Below are positions 1-6,859 of a stretch of DNA of 16,036 nucleotides, one piece after another. Below the pieces are notes generated by a model. That model had not been told where the DNA came from. It ran no database searches and saw only the letters and a program-made list of their open reading frames with translations. The stretch is taken from positions 1 through 16,036 of the forward strand of contig RFIY01000123.1 in assembly GCA_003695505.1 (NCBI GenBank), in the 5' to 3' direction. This stretch comes from J088 sp003695505 [NCBI: Candidatus Dadabacteria bacterium] (GTDB lineage Bacteria; J088). Made by a program: the position numbers and the translations under genes. The first letter of the stretch is position 1. Each line of letters begins with the position of its first letter.

Positions 1-690
1 GAATGCTGCGATGGAACCAAGCACGGTCCACAAATTATCCTGCATCCAGTGGCTGAGGTTGATCACGGCCACCGTCAGACCTGGCAGCTCGCGTCCCATA
101 TCGTGGAACATCTTTTCGAACGTTGGAATCACTTTCACGAGCATGGTGGCAACGCAGACAAAGGCAATGATCAACGAGATGATCGGATAGGTCATGGCGC
201 CCTTGACCTCTTTGACGATCTTCGCCTGCTTCTCCAGGAAGACGGTGAGGCGATTCAATACGGTATCCAGCACACCGCCGGCTTCACCCGCCTCGACCAG
301 GTTACAGTACAGGTCATCGAACACCTTTGGCTGGCGACGCATCGAGTCGGCCAGCGTCGCCCCCTGCTCCACGCTGTCCTTGATCGATTGCAGTGCATTC
401 TTGAACAGTTTGTTCGTCTGCTGATCCCGCAAAATATCGAGCGCCTGCACGATCGGCAGGCCGGCTTCGAGCATCGTCACGAACGTGCGCGTAAACAGGA
501 CAAGATCCTGCGTCTTGACTGAGCCCGCAGCAAGCGCGGCCAGGTCGAAGGCGGGCTTTTCCTCAAGCTCGGTCACCGAAAGGCCCTTCTGCCGCAGCTT
601 GGACGCGGCCTCTTCACTCGATTTTGCCGAGATCGAGCCACTGACGCTCTTTCCATCCGCACCACGTGCGGCGTACGCAAACCGGGGCAT
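1..690 (-). CDS. pilC: Type IV pilus inner-membrane platform protein PilC (N-terminal 230 residues, runs off the window)
   Basis: PilC is the polytopic inner-membrane platform on which the PilB and PilT motors act during pilus extension and retraction. The visible 230 residues show the family layout. A short N-terminal segment (1-60) begins MPRFAYAARGADGK, and the first T2SSF domain (about 65-190) carries the ML-EAG-LP segment near 73-80 and the conserved EAGE at 133-136. A strong membrane segment lies at about 167-187, and a second hydrophobic stretch begins near 217. The family is usually about 400 residues, so roughly the C-terminal 40% lies outside the window. The ATG at 688-690 has AGGAG six bases upstream. 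pilC starts 14 bases after the pilT stop, so it is the third gene of a pilB-pilT-pilC operon. The T2SS protein GspF is the alternative, but an adjacent pilT argues for PilC. Confidence 0.95.
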   Translation of the reverse strand, partial: MPRFAYAARGADGKSVSGSISAKSSEEAASKLRQKGLSVTELEEKPAFDLAALAAGSVKTQDLVLFTRTFVTMLEAGLPIVQALDILRDQQTNKLFKNALQSIKDSVEQGATLADSMRRQPKVFDDLYCNLVEAGEAGGVLDTVLNRLTVFLEKQAKIVKEVKGAMTYPIISLIIAFVCVATMLVKVIPTFEKMFHDMGRELPGLTVAVINLSHWMQDNLWTVLGSIAAF

Positions 691-704
691 CGCCTACTCC
701 TGCC

Positions 705-1799
705 TCATACGGTGGCCACCTGTTTCCAGGAAATACCATTCTTTTCACAAAGATTGCGGAATTCCTCCAGGTCAGGACTCCGCATCATCGCATCCTCAAG
801 CTTCACCCGCCGGCGTTTGACATGCTCGATCAGACACTGGTTCATCGTCTGCATCCCGAATTTGGTCTGTCCGACCTGCATCTGCGAGTAAATCTGGTGA
901 ATCTTGTCTTCGCGAATCAGGTTCCGAATCGCCACATTGGGCACAAGCACCTCCAGCGCAAGCACCCGACCAAACCCCTGCGCCTTTGGCAGCAATGTTT
1001 GCGAAAGCACGCCTTCGAGCACAAAGGATAATTGCGCACGAACCTGTGGCTGCTGATTCGCGGGAAACACATCCAGAATACGGTTGATCGTCTGAACCGC
1101 CCCATTCGTGTGCAATGTCCCGAAACAGAGGTGGCCAGTTTCGGCAATCGTCAGCGCGGCCTCGATCGTCTCACGGTCACGAAGCTCCCCAACCAGCACA
1201 ACATCCGGATCCTGGCGCAGAATACTCCGTAGCGCCTTCGAAAAGCTGTGAGTGTCCGCCCCGACCTCTCTCTGATTGACGATTGATTTTCGGTGGGGAT
1301 GAAGAAACTCGATCGGATCTTCGATCGTCAGAATGTGGTGCGGTTTTTCACGATTGATCTTGTCGATCACGGCGGCAAGGGTCGTCGACTTACCCGACCC
1401 CGTTGGACCGGTCACCAGTACCAGCCCCCTCGGTTTGTCGGAGAATTGCGCCACTACTGGCGGGAGTCCAAGTTCGTCAAACGACTTGATCTCATAGGGA
1501 ATCTGCCGGAAAGCTCCGGCGACGGCCCCGCGCTGCAAATAGACGTTGGCACGAAAACGGCTCAGCCCTTTGACGCCGAAACTGAGATCGAGTTCATGCT
1601 CCTCTTCGAATTGATGCTTCTGCGCATCCGTCAGCACCGAGTAGCAGATCTGCTTCGTTTCCTGTGCCGTCATTGGCGGAATCTTGATCGGAACGATTTG
1701 CCCGTCGATACGCAACGACGGCGGCGCCCCAACCGTGATGTGCAGGTCGGATGCGCCTTTCTCGATCATCGTCTTGAGCAGTTGTTGGAGGCTGGCCAT
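705..1799 (-). CDS. pilT: Type IV pilus retraction ATPase PilT
   Basis: A cytoplasmic hexameric secretion-superfamily ATPase that powers pilus disassembly and twitching motility. The protein has 364 residues, close to the usual 340-370. The N-terminal PAS-like domain carries GASDLHIT (15-22). The RecA-like domain has Walker A GPTGSGKST (131-139), the Asp box around LTIEDPIE (157-164), Walker B with DPDVVLVGELRD (197-208) and the His box TGHLCFGTLHTN (221-232). The C-terminal AIRNLIRE motif marks PilT and is needed for retraction in characterised members. The ATG has GAGGA seven bases upstream, overlapping the pilB stop; the gap to pilB is 10 bases, so translation is probably coupled. PilU is the alternative, but an intact AIRNLIRE and the position between pilB and pilC favour PilT. 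Confidence 0.96.
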   Translation of the reverse strand: MASLQQLLKTMIEKGASDLHITVGAPPSLRIDGQIVPIKIPPMTAQETKQICYSVLTDAQKHQFEEEHELDLSFGVKGLSRFRANVYLQRGAVAGAFRQIPYEIKSFDELGLPPVVAQFSDKPRGLVLVTGPTGSGKSTTLAAVIDKINREKPHHILTIEDPIEFLHPHRKSIVNQREVGADTHSFSKALRSILRQDPDVVLVGELRDRETIEAALTIAETGHLCFGTLHTNGAVQTINRILDVFPANQQPQVRAQLSFVLEGVLSQTLLPKAQGFGRVLALEVLVPNVAIRNLIREDKIHQIYSQMQVGQTKFGMQTMNQCLIEHVKRRRVKLEDAMMRSPDLEEFRNLCEKNGISWKQVATV

Positions 1800-1809
1800 G
1801 TGCGTATCC

Positions 1810-3540
1810 TCAGCGATCCGCGACTGAGCAGCGGACGACTTCTTCGACGGTGGTCGTACCTTCGGCGAGATGCGACAGTCCGCACTGCCGCAGTGTCATG
1901 AAGCCGTCCTTGATCGCCTGGTGCTTCAATTCCGCCGTACTTGCTCCATTCAGAACGAATTCCTTCAGCGTATCCGTCATCACCAGAACTTCGTACAACG
2001 CGACACGCCCCTTATAGCCGCCGTTGCACTGATCGCAGCCTTCGCCCTTCATAAAGGTGGCGTTCTCGTACATCTCTTCGGACATCCCGAGATCCATACA
2101 GATCTTCTTGTCAATTTCGATCGGTTTTGCGCAGTTCTTGCAATTCCGGCGCGCAAGACGCTGGGCCAGAATACAATTAACGGCGCTGGCGACCAGGAAT
2201 GGCTCGACGCCCATGTTGAGCAGGCGGTTGACGGTACCTGGCGCATCATTGGTGTGCAGTGTCGACAACACCATGTGACCTGTCAGCGCCGCCTTGACCG
2301 CGATTTCAGCGGTCTCGAAGTCCCGAATCTCGCCGACCATGATGATGTCTGGATCCTGCCGCAGGAATGAACGAAGTGCAGCGGCAAAAGTCAGGCCGAT
2401 GTCTTCACGAACGTTGACCTGGTTGATGCCCGCCAGGTTGAATTCAACCGGATCCTCGGCGGTCGAAATATTCTCGGTTACCTTGTTCAATTCCGACAGC
2501 GCGGAATACAGCGTCGTCGTCTTACCCGAACCGGTCGGACCGGTCACGAGCACCATACCGAATGGTTTGTGAATCGAATCGAGAAAGTCCTGAAGCTGAG
2601 CCGGACGGAACCCGAGTTTCGTCATGTCGAGCTGCAGATTTGATTTGTCCAGCAGGCGCAAACAGATCTTTTCACCAAACAGTGTCGGCAGCACCGAGAC
2701 ACGAAAGTCCATGTCCCGACCGCGGCCAAGTTTCAACTTGATCCGTCCGTCCTGCGGCAGGCGTCGCTCGGCGATGTCGAGGTTCGACATGATCTTGATC
2801 CGCGAAGCGATCGCATCCTTCATCTTCAGGGGGGGCCGCATGACCTCGGCCATCACGCCATCGATTCGGAAGCGCACGCGCATCATCTTTTCGTAGGGTT
2901 CGATATGGATATCGGACGCGCTACGTTTGATGGCATCGAGCAGAATTGCATTGACGAGTCGGACAACCGGCTTGTCTTCGGCCATCGATGCGAAATCAAG
3001 CCCTTCCTCGTCCTCCCCGGTGACGTAGTCGACGTCATCCATTTCTTCGCCGAACTCGGACATCACGTCGTCCAGGTCCAGCTCGGGACCGCCTACATCT
3101 TCGCTGGCCGGCTGGTCCGCGCCATAAATCCGGTCAATTGTTTCTTCGATACTCTCTTCGCTTGCGACGACAACTTCGACGTTGGTGTATCCGGTCAGGA
3201 ACCGAACTTCGTCAATCGCGAAGATATTGGACGGATCCGCCATCGCCAGGATCAGTGTCGATCCGGCGAGGTTGATTGGGATCATCAAATGTTGCTTCAG
3301 AACGTCCTTGGGGATCCGTTTGACCAGCGCCGGGTCGATCTCGTACTCCGAGAGATTGACGGCGGGCACGCCATATTGTTTGCTGAGAAAGCCGAGCAGC
3401 TCTTCTTCTTTGAGATACCCCATCTTGACAAGATGGGATCCCAGCCGCCCGCCGGCCGCCTTTTGCTCCGCTATTGCCTGTTGCAACTGCTGCGGAGTAA
3501 TGAGATTCTCCCGAACCAGCAGCTCACCAATTCGCGCCAT
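1810..3540 (-). CDS. pilB: Type IV pilus extension ATPase PilB
   Basis: The motor that drives pilin polymerisation, working against PilT on the PilC platform. It has 576 residues, the normal length. An N-terminal MshEN/GspE-N-like region (1-140) is followed by an unusually acidic linker (about 143-190). The ATPase core has Walker A GPTGSGKT (334-341), the Asp box TAEDPVEF (360-367), Walker B DPDIIMVGEIRD (396-407) and the His box TGHMVLSTLHTN (420-431). A tetracysteine zinc site is complete: C467, C470, C502 and C505. The ATG at 3538-3540 is preceded by GAGGA. The operon continues into pilT ten bases downstream. MshEN domains in PilB relatives can bind c-di-GMP; whether this one does was not established from sequence. 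GspE of a type II secretion system is the alternative but is unlikely beside pilT. Confidence 0.96.
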   Translation of the reverse strand: MARIGELLVRENLITPQQLQQAIAEQKAAGGRLGSHLVKMGYLKEEELLGFLSKQYGVPAVNLSEYEIDPALVKRIPKDVLKQHLMIPINLAGSTLILAMADPSNIFAIDEVRFLTGYTNVEVVVASEESIEETIDRIYGADQPASEDVGGPELDLDDVMSEFGEEMDDVDYVTGEDEEGLDFASMAEDKPVVRLVNAILLDAIKRSASDIHIEPYEKMMRVRFRIDGVMAEVMRPPLKMKDAIASRIKIMSNLDIAERRLPQDGRIKLKLGRGRDMDFRVSVLPTLFGEKICLRLLDKSNLQLDMTKLGFRPAQLQDFLDSIHKPFGMVLVTGPTGSGKTTTLYSALSELNKVTENISTAEDPVEFNLAGINQVNVREDIGLTFAAALRSFLRQDPDIIMVGEIRDFETAEIAVKAALTGHMVLSTLHTNDAPGTVNRLLNMGVEPFLVASAVNCILAQRLARRNCKNCAKPIEIDKKICMDLGMSEEMYENATFMKGEGCDQCNGGYKGRVALYEVLVMTDTLKEFVLNGASTAELKHQAIKDGFMTLRQCGLSHLAEGTTTVEEVVRCSVADR

Positions 3541-3582
3541 ACGTCCTCAGCTCTCCTCGTTCAAACGTCGTTAGCCCGTAAC

Positions 3583-3612
3583 AGTCTAATCAAGCGGGCT
3601 TGAAACTGTCAA
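3583..3612 (-). promoter_or_regulatory. Probable sigma70-type promoter of the pilB-pilT-pilC operon
   Basis: On the minus strand a perfect -35 TTGACA (3607-3612) is followed after 18 bases by TAGACT (3583-3588, four of six matches to TATAAT). It sits between the rpsU terminator and pilB and gives a 5' leader of about 35-40 bases. The pil operon therefore appears to have its own promoter rather than read-through from the ATP synthase cluster. Confidence 0.5.
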
Positions 3613-3649
3613 TATTCTACACCACGAGCAACACGCTCCCGGCGCACCA

Positions 3650-3680
3650 AAAGAAAACGCCCGCGCGAACCGCGCGGGCG
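3650..3680 (-). terminator. Rho-independent terminator ending the atp-rpsU operon
   Basis: A perfect 10-bp GC stem (3658-3667 with 3671-3680, arms CGCCCGCGCG and CGCGCGGGCG) closes on a three-base loop. Read on the minus strand it is followed directly by TTTTCTTTT (3650-3657 and just beyond). It lies 28 bases after the rpsU stop. The orientation of the U-tract shows that it terminates minus-strand transcription, separating atp-rpsU from pilB. Confidence 0.93.
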
Positions 3681-3707
3681 TCTGCCGTCCTGGCTTTGGC
3701 CGCGACC

Positions 3708-3992
3708 TCAGATGGAGCGCAGCTTATATTCGAGCGAGCGCTCGCGTCGTGCCTTGCGCCGGCTCTGCTTGCGCCGCCGCTTTTCGGCTTCCTTCAGCTT
3801 GCGCTTGCGACGCTCGCTGGGCTTCTCGTAGAAGCGGCGAAGCTTGAGCTCCTTGAGAATGCCCTCTTTGTTAACGCGTTTCTTGAGTTCCTTCAGCGCG
3901 CGATCGACATCGTCACGAACCGCGACCTCGAGCGGGTCGTGGAACTCAAGCGCCTGCTGGGGCTGCTGCGAACTGGAGGTCGTTGCTGTCAT
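3708..3992 (-). CDS. rpsU: Small ribosomal subunit protein bS21, N-terminally extended
   Basis: bS21 sits on the 30S platform near the 3' end of 16S rRNA and assists initiation on many mRNAs. The 94-residue product contains the family core: VAVRDDVDRALKELKK (24-38), the diagnostic RFYEKPSERRKRK (53-65) and a very basic C-terminal helix. E. coli bS21 has 71 residues; the excess here is mainly a Ser/Gln/Thr-rich N-terminal leader of about 16 residues plus a few C-terminal residues. I see no later in-frame ATG or GTG that would remove the leader. The ATG at 3990-3992 follows the atpE stop by seven bases, and its AGGA (4003-4006) lies inside the last codons of atpE, implying translational coupling. 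A strong terminator follows, so rpsU is the last gene of the F0 operon. Confidence 0.93.
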   Translation of the reverse strand: MTATTSSSQQPQQALEFHDPLEVAVRDDVDRALKELKKRVNKEGILKELKLRRFYEKPSERRKRKLKEAEKRRRKQSRRKARRERSLEYKLRSI

Positions 3993-3999
3993 CAGACGA

Positions 4000-4308
4000 T
4001 TATCCTACCTTGCCCGCCAGCGAAAACGCAATGATCAGCGCATAAATGACCAGCGATTCGATCAGGGCAAGACCGAGAATCATCGGCCCCATCACCTTTG
4101 CCTCGGGGTTGCGGGCGAGACCTTCGAGGGCGGCGGCAGCGGCCCGGCCCTGAGCCAGTGCGCCACCGAGCGCGGCAATGCCGATCGCCAGCCCGGCTGC
4201 AAGCGCGATCATTCCACTGTCGCCGGATGCGCCGTGCTCGGCTGCGAACGCGGGTACGGCAATCAGTACGGCCAGCAAAGTAAACAGACTACGTGCAACA
4301 AATGTCAT
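4000..4308 (-). CDS. atpE: F0F1 ATP synthase subunit c with a signal peptide
   Basis: The proteolipid that forms the rotating c-ring. The first 22-24 residues resemble a cleavable signal peptide ([18 protein letters not shown], then the AFA-A site), as known in several deltaproteobacterial c subunits. Helix 1 is Gly/Ala-rich and carries an AQGRAAAAA segment. The polar loop is ARNPEA, and helix 2 has the ion-carrying carboxylate in LIESLVIYA. From memory of Ilyobacter and E. coli subunits, the conserved loop Arg and the carboxylate are 20 residues apart; here they are 18 apart. The second of two tandem ATGs (4306-4308) is chosen because AAGGAG (4315-4320) is six bases away; starting at the first ATG (4309-4311) adds one Met. 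It follows atpB by 68 bases and is coupled to rpsU downstream. Confidence 0.95.
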   Translation of the reverse strand: MTFVARSLFTLLAVLIAVPAFAAEHGASGDSGMIALAAGLAIGIAALGGALAQGRAAAAALEGLARNPEAKVMGPMILGLALIESLVIYALIIAFSLAGKVG

Positions 4309-4314
4309 CATTTG

Positions 4315-4320
4315 CTCCTT
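4315..4320 (-). promoter_or_regulatory. Ribosome binding site of atpE
   Basis: AAGGAG on the minus strand, three bases before one ATG and six before the next. It decides against a possible start 30 bases further upstream (4341), which would place this site inside the coding region. The strong site suits a subunit needed in about ten copies per complex. Confidence 0.7.
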
Positions 4321-4376
4321 AATGTTGCAGGGTTGAAACATCGAAAACGGTAATTCAGGGATCCTGTGAAAAAGAC

Positions 4377-5063
4377 TCAGTGCTCGTGTTCAACGGCACC
4401 GCCGATGTACACCATCGACAACATGGTGAATACCAGTGCCTGGACAAATGACACAAACACGCCAAGTCCGATGAAAATCACCGGGACAACGACTTTGGTA
4501 AGGTCAGTAAAAATGGAGAGGACGGCATGGTCACCGGTCATATTTCCATACAGACGGAGACTGAGACTGACTGGACGCACCAGATGGCTGATCAGTTCAA
4601 TCGGCATCATCAGCCACGCCAGCGCCATCATCGGCCCCATGAAGTGCTTCAGATAACCGATTCCGTGCTCCCGGACACCATAATAGTGCGTCATCAGGAA
4701 GATCAGGACAGCCAGCGAGAAATTCGTCGTGATGAACGACGTCGGCGGATTAAACCCGGGAATGACGCCGAGCAAATTGTTCACGAAGATATAGAGAAAC
4801 AGCGCGCCAAAGAAGGGTGCGAACTTGCGACCGTGATGTTCCCCCATGGTCTCGACAACAAAATCCCGCAACGCGCCAACTACCAGCTCGGCCATCGTCC
4901 GCACGCTTAGTCGATCGTCCGGTAGTCGCGGATCGTCCGTGCGCGCCAGCGCGGATTTTGCCATCCAGGCAAACCCAAGCAGAATCACTGAAGCCAGACC
5001 TACACCGGCAATGTGTTCGTACGGACCGAACCAGTGCTGAAAAAACGAATATATATGCGGCAA
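4377..5063 (-). CDS. atpB: F0F1 ATP synthase subunit a (TTG start)
   Basis: The stator membrane subunit that provides the two ion half-channels facing the c-ring. The 228-residue protein has several membrane helices. The essential helix holds the invariant Arg (R170) in [14 protein letters not shown], and the last helix carries Q208 in [15 protein letters not shown], the partner of that Arg in known structures. The FNPP turn near 104-107 and NNLLGVIPG (95-103) are also typical. The start codon is TTG (5061-5063): no ATG or GTG lies upstream in a suitable position, GAGGAG is seven bases away, and the alternative internal Met (residue 34) would delete the first helix. The gap to the atpI stop is four bases. 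Length is in the range of deltaproteobacterial subunits and shorter than the 271 residues of E. coli. Confidence 0.95.
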   Translation of the reverse strand: MPHIYSFFQHWFGPYEHIAGVGLASVILLGFAWMAKSALARTDDPRLPDDRLSVRTMAELVVGALRDFVVETMGEHHGRKFAPFFGALFLYIFVNNLLGVIPGFNPPTSFITTNFSLAVLIFLMTHYYGVREHGIGYLKHFMGPMMALAWLMMPIELISHLVRPVSLSLRLYGNMTGDHAVLSIFTDLTKVVVPVIFIGLGVFVSFVQALVFTMLSMVYIGGAVEHEH

Positions 5064-5067
5064 CCTG

Positions 5068-5367
5068 CTACTCCTCAGAGCGATCGTATTGTGCCTGGGC
5101 GCGTTGAACCTTCCACAGCGCCAAGCTCAGTGCAACCACGAGTCCAACGCTGTATCCGGCAACAATTGCAACCGGACTCTGTCCACGGCTCTGAGACCAG
5201 CGCAGGATCCACAACAGCAGCACAAATGTCAGGCCATAGTGAGCAATCACGAGCCAGACCGTGCGTCGCTGCATCAGCCACTGGCGCACATAGTGCGCGA
5301 GCGTGACGACCTGAACCACAGCAACTGCAGCCGCTGCTACGGTGGCAACCCATCGGACGTCAGGCAT
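5068..5367 (-). CDS. atpI: ATP synthase subunit I (AtpI-like small membrane protein)
   Basis: A 99-residue hydrophobic protein with membrane segments at about 6-24, 37-55 and 65-85 and a charged C-terminal tail. Position and architecture fit the ATP-synt_I family, whose members assist c-ring assembly or magnesium uptake; the exact role varies between species. Sequence identity to the family is weak by eye, so the call leans on context. The start ATG (5365-5367) lies inside the end of atpZ in an 8-base ATGCCTGA overlap. The frame is open further upstream, but that extension would lie on top of atpZ. The stop is four bases before atpB. Confidence 0.8.
   Translation of the reverse strand: MPDVRWVATVAAAAVAVVQVVTLAHYVRQWLMQRRTVWLVIAHYGLTFVLLLWILRWSQSRGQSPVAIVAGYSVGLVVALSLALWKVQRAQAQYDRSEE
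5071..5076 (-). promoter_or_regulatory. Ribosome binding site supporting the TTG start of atpB
   Basis: GAGGAG on the minus strand coincides with the last two Glu codons of atpI and lies seven bases before TTG. It fixes the start of atpB and implies coupling with atpI translation. Confidence 0.7.
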
Positions 5368-5593
5368 CGCTGCCGTCCAGTGCGCGAACGAGGTCAATGA
5401 GACCTGCCACCGTCCCGGTGATCGTACCCGCCAGCACGCCCCATGGCGACACCTCGAAGTACTGATCGACCATCCAGCCGATCCACGCCCCGGCAAGAAT
5501 CATCGCCGGAAGCGAAAATGCGACTGCCAGCAATCGCTGCTTGTTCTGAATGACCCAGGCCCTCTGTCGGGACCCGCGCGCACAACGGCGCAC
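5360..5593 (-). CDS. atpZ: AtpZ/AtpQ-type ATP synthase accessory protein
   Basis: A small protein with two membrane segments (about residues 21-40 and 51-69 from the GTG start). The family pattern GAWIGWMVDQYF, then SPWG and a Gly-rich second helix, matches the ATPase_gene1 group encoded at the head of many bacterial atp operons and implicated in magnesium or calcium transport with AtpI. The start is uncertain. The GTG at 5591-5593 gives 77 residues and sits downstream of a promoter-like sequence; the longest frame starts at an ATG at 5663-5665 (101 residues) but has no good ribosome site and would begin upstream of that promoter's start point. The C-terminus overlaps atpI by 8 bases. It is the first gene of the F0 operon. 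Confidence 0.75.
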   Translation of the reverse strand: MRRCARGSRQRAWVIQNKQRLLAVAFSLPAMILAGAWIGWMVDQYFEVSPWGVLAGTITGTVAGLIDLVRALDGSDA

Positions 5594-5625
5594 AAAGTCT
5601 GATCCACGAAGCCGCAGACTTGTCC

Positions 5626-5655
5626 AGTATAGCAATTTCCCGCTCAGGGCGCTAA
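5626..5655 (-). promoter_or_regulatory. Possible promoter of the atpZ-atpI-atpB-atpE-rpsU operon
   Basis: Minus strand: TATACT (5626-5631, five of six matches to the -10 consensus) is preceded after 18 bases by TTAGCG (5650-5655, only three of six matches to the -35). Transcription would start near 5619, which favours the GTG start of atpZ. The weak -35 keeps this tentative. Confidence 0.35.
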
Positions 5656-5665
5656 CCCGCACCAT

Positions 5666-5973
5666 GCGCGGGGGATCACGTCCTCGTCTGGGTCTGAGTG
5701 CGATTCAGGCAATCGATCGTTACACGCACGGGTGCCTTCACCACGGGCCGACGAAGGGCGGCTGCTATGGACCCGACACGCGGCCCCCGACTTGCGCGGG
5801 CCGGCCCCCTGACCTACCCTTCCCCTGGAGGCCGGCGCACTGCCGGCGAAACCGCCGACATGCGCTTATCCAGGCGGGTTTGTCACCGTCGCGGCGATTC
5901 GGTTATACTCAACATCCGTATGACTCTCGAGTGCGCCGGGACTGCCCGGGCACCGCCAACGAGCGTCAGTCAA
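5666..5973 (+). other. Non-coding stretch between the atp operon and tRNA-Leu(GAG)
   Basis: About 300 bases with no convincing gene on either strand; reading frames across it have no recognisable protein or start site. The first half is very GC-rich. It contains a 6-bp hairpin (5831-5836 with 5842-5847, GCCGGC arms) that has no U-tract and so is unlikely to be an intrinsic terminator. The right end carries the tRNA promoter listed separately. Confidence 0.6.
5880..5909 (+). promoter_or_regulatory. Sigma70-type promoter of tRNA-Leu(GAG)
   Basis: TTGTCA (5880-5885, five of six matches to the -35) and TATACT (5904-5909, five of six matches to the -10) are separated by 18 bases. Transcription would begin near 5916, giving a precursor leader of about 58 bases before the tRNA. 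Read-through may also supply the EI24-family gene downstream. Confidence 0.65.
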
Positions 5974-6057
5974 GCCGAAGTGGTGGAATTGGTAGACACG
6001 CTGTCTTGAGGGGGCAGTGGGCGAAAGCCCGTGACGGTTCGAGTCCGTCCTTCGGCA
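5974..6057 (+). tRNA. tRNA-Leu, anticodon GAG
   Basis: A class II tRNA of 84 bases. The acceptor arms GCCGAAG (5974-5980) and CTTCGGC (6050-6056) pair perfectly, with discriminator A (6057). The D arm contains GGTAGACAC. The anticodon stem CTGTC/GGCAG has one G-U pair and a seven-base loop TTGAGGG, giving anticodon GAG (reads CUC and CUU). A long variable arm has a 4-bp GGGC/GCCC stem with a GAAA loop, and the T arm is GACGG-TTCGAGT-CCGTC. CCA is not encoded. A T-rich trailer follows. Confidence 0.97.
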
Positions 6058-6103
6058 TTTCTTTTCTCTGGCTGTTTCCAGTCGGTCTTTCGACGACAAC
6101 CAT

Positions 6104-6859
6104 ATGAACCACCCCACGCATTCATCGGGAACAACGCCTTTTTTCCAGGCATTGGTCGAGGGGGCAACGGCGCCATTTCGCGGTCTGCTCTACCTTGCAA
6201 GCCATCGCGAGCTATGGCCGTACGCGGCCGCGCCCTTCCTGCTCGGACTTGTCTGGAGTGGCATCTCGCTCGCGGAATGGTCGATACCCGCAGGCGAAGC
6301 CTGGTGGTCAACCGCGCTCTGGACGATGCTACGCTGGTTTCTTGAGGCCGGTATCCTGTTTGTTCAACTGCTGATCGCGCTGACGGCCCCATTGCTCGAC
6401 CTGCTCGGAGAAGAAACAGAGGAACAACTGGGCATCCGGCCGCAGGGGCCACCCTTCTGGAAAGAGCTGTTCAGCCTCCAGTTCATACGGCGTTCATTGT
6501 CCGTTGCCTTCGAGGCGGGAAAACTGCTTGCGTTCAAACTGTTGCTGTTTGGCATTGCGGCGATCGTAGCCCTCATCCCTGTGATCGGACCGTGGATTGC
6601 CTGGCCGCTTTCCGGTGTAGCGACCGGACTCGATTTTGTCGACTACCCACTCGCACGGCGTAACTGGACGCTGCGCGAAAAACTCGATGCTGTTCGGGCA
6701 TACTGGCCTGCCGTGCTCGCGTTCGGACTGATCGTCTTTGCGCTGTTTGAAATTCCCGGACTCGGCGGGATACTGCTTCCACCCGCCGTGATCGGTGGCA
6801 CCCTGCTTGTTGCGCGGCTCGGCGTACTGGAGTACAGCGCCCACGATTCACGGGGCTGA
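6104..6859 (+). CDS. EI24/CysZ-like integral membrane protein
   Basis: A 251-residue polytopic protein of the EI24 domain family, which includes the sulfate permease CysZ; function in this lineage is not established. Membrane segments are visible at about 36-58, 76-97, 141-165, 200-216 and 219-241. The family signature is the loop DFVDYPLARR (177-186) following the ALIPVIGPWIAWPLSG helix pair. The start ATG (6104-6106) lies 46 bases after tRNA-Leu and has no good ribosome site, so it is probably transcribed with the tRNA and weakly initiated. Its stop overlaps the 3' end of the convergent GH31 gene by 12 bases. No cysteine-synthesis or sulfate genes are nearby, so a CysZ function should not be assumed. 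Confidence 0.8.
   Translation: MNHPTHSSGTTPFFQALVEGATAPFRGLLYLASHRELWPYAAAPFLLGLVWSGISLAEWSIPAGEAWWSTALWTMLRWFLEAGILFVQLLIALTAPLLDLLGEETEEQLGIRPQGPPFWKELFSLQFIRRSLSVAFEAGKLLAFKLLLFGIAAIVALIPVIGPWIAWPLSGVATGLDFVDYPLARRNWTLREKLDAVRAYWPAVLAFGLIVFALFEIPGLGGILLPPAVIGGTLLVARLGVLEYSAHDSRG

Noticed and set aside
3541-3660. Sigma54 promoter ahead of pilB
   Set aside because: A GG-N10-GC pair exists, but the flanking bases do not match TGGCAC-N5-TTGC, and a better sigma70 candidate is present.
5866-6117. Minus-strand frame across tRNA-Leu(GAG) with a RRTDSNRHG-type peptide
   Set aside because: It is the antisense translation of the tRNA, a common false gene.
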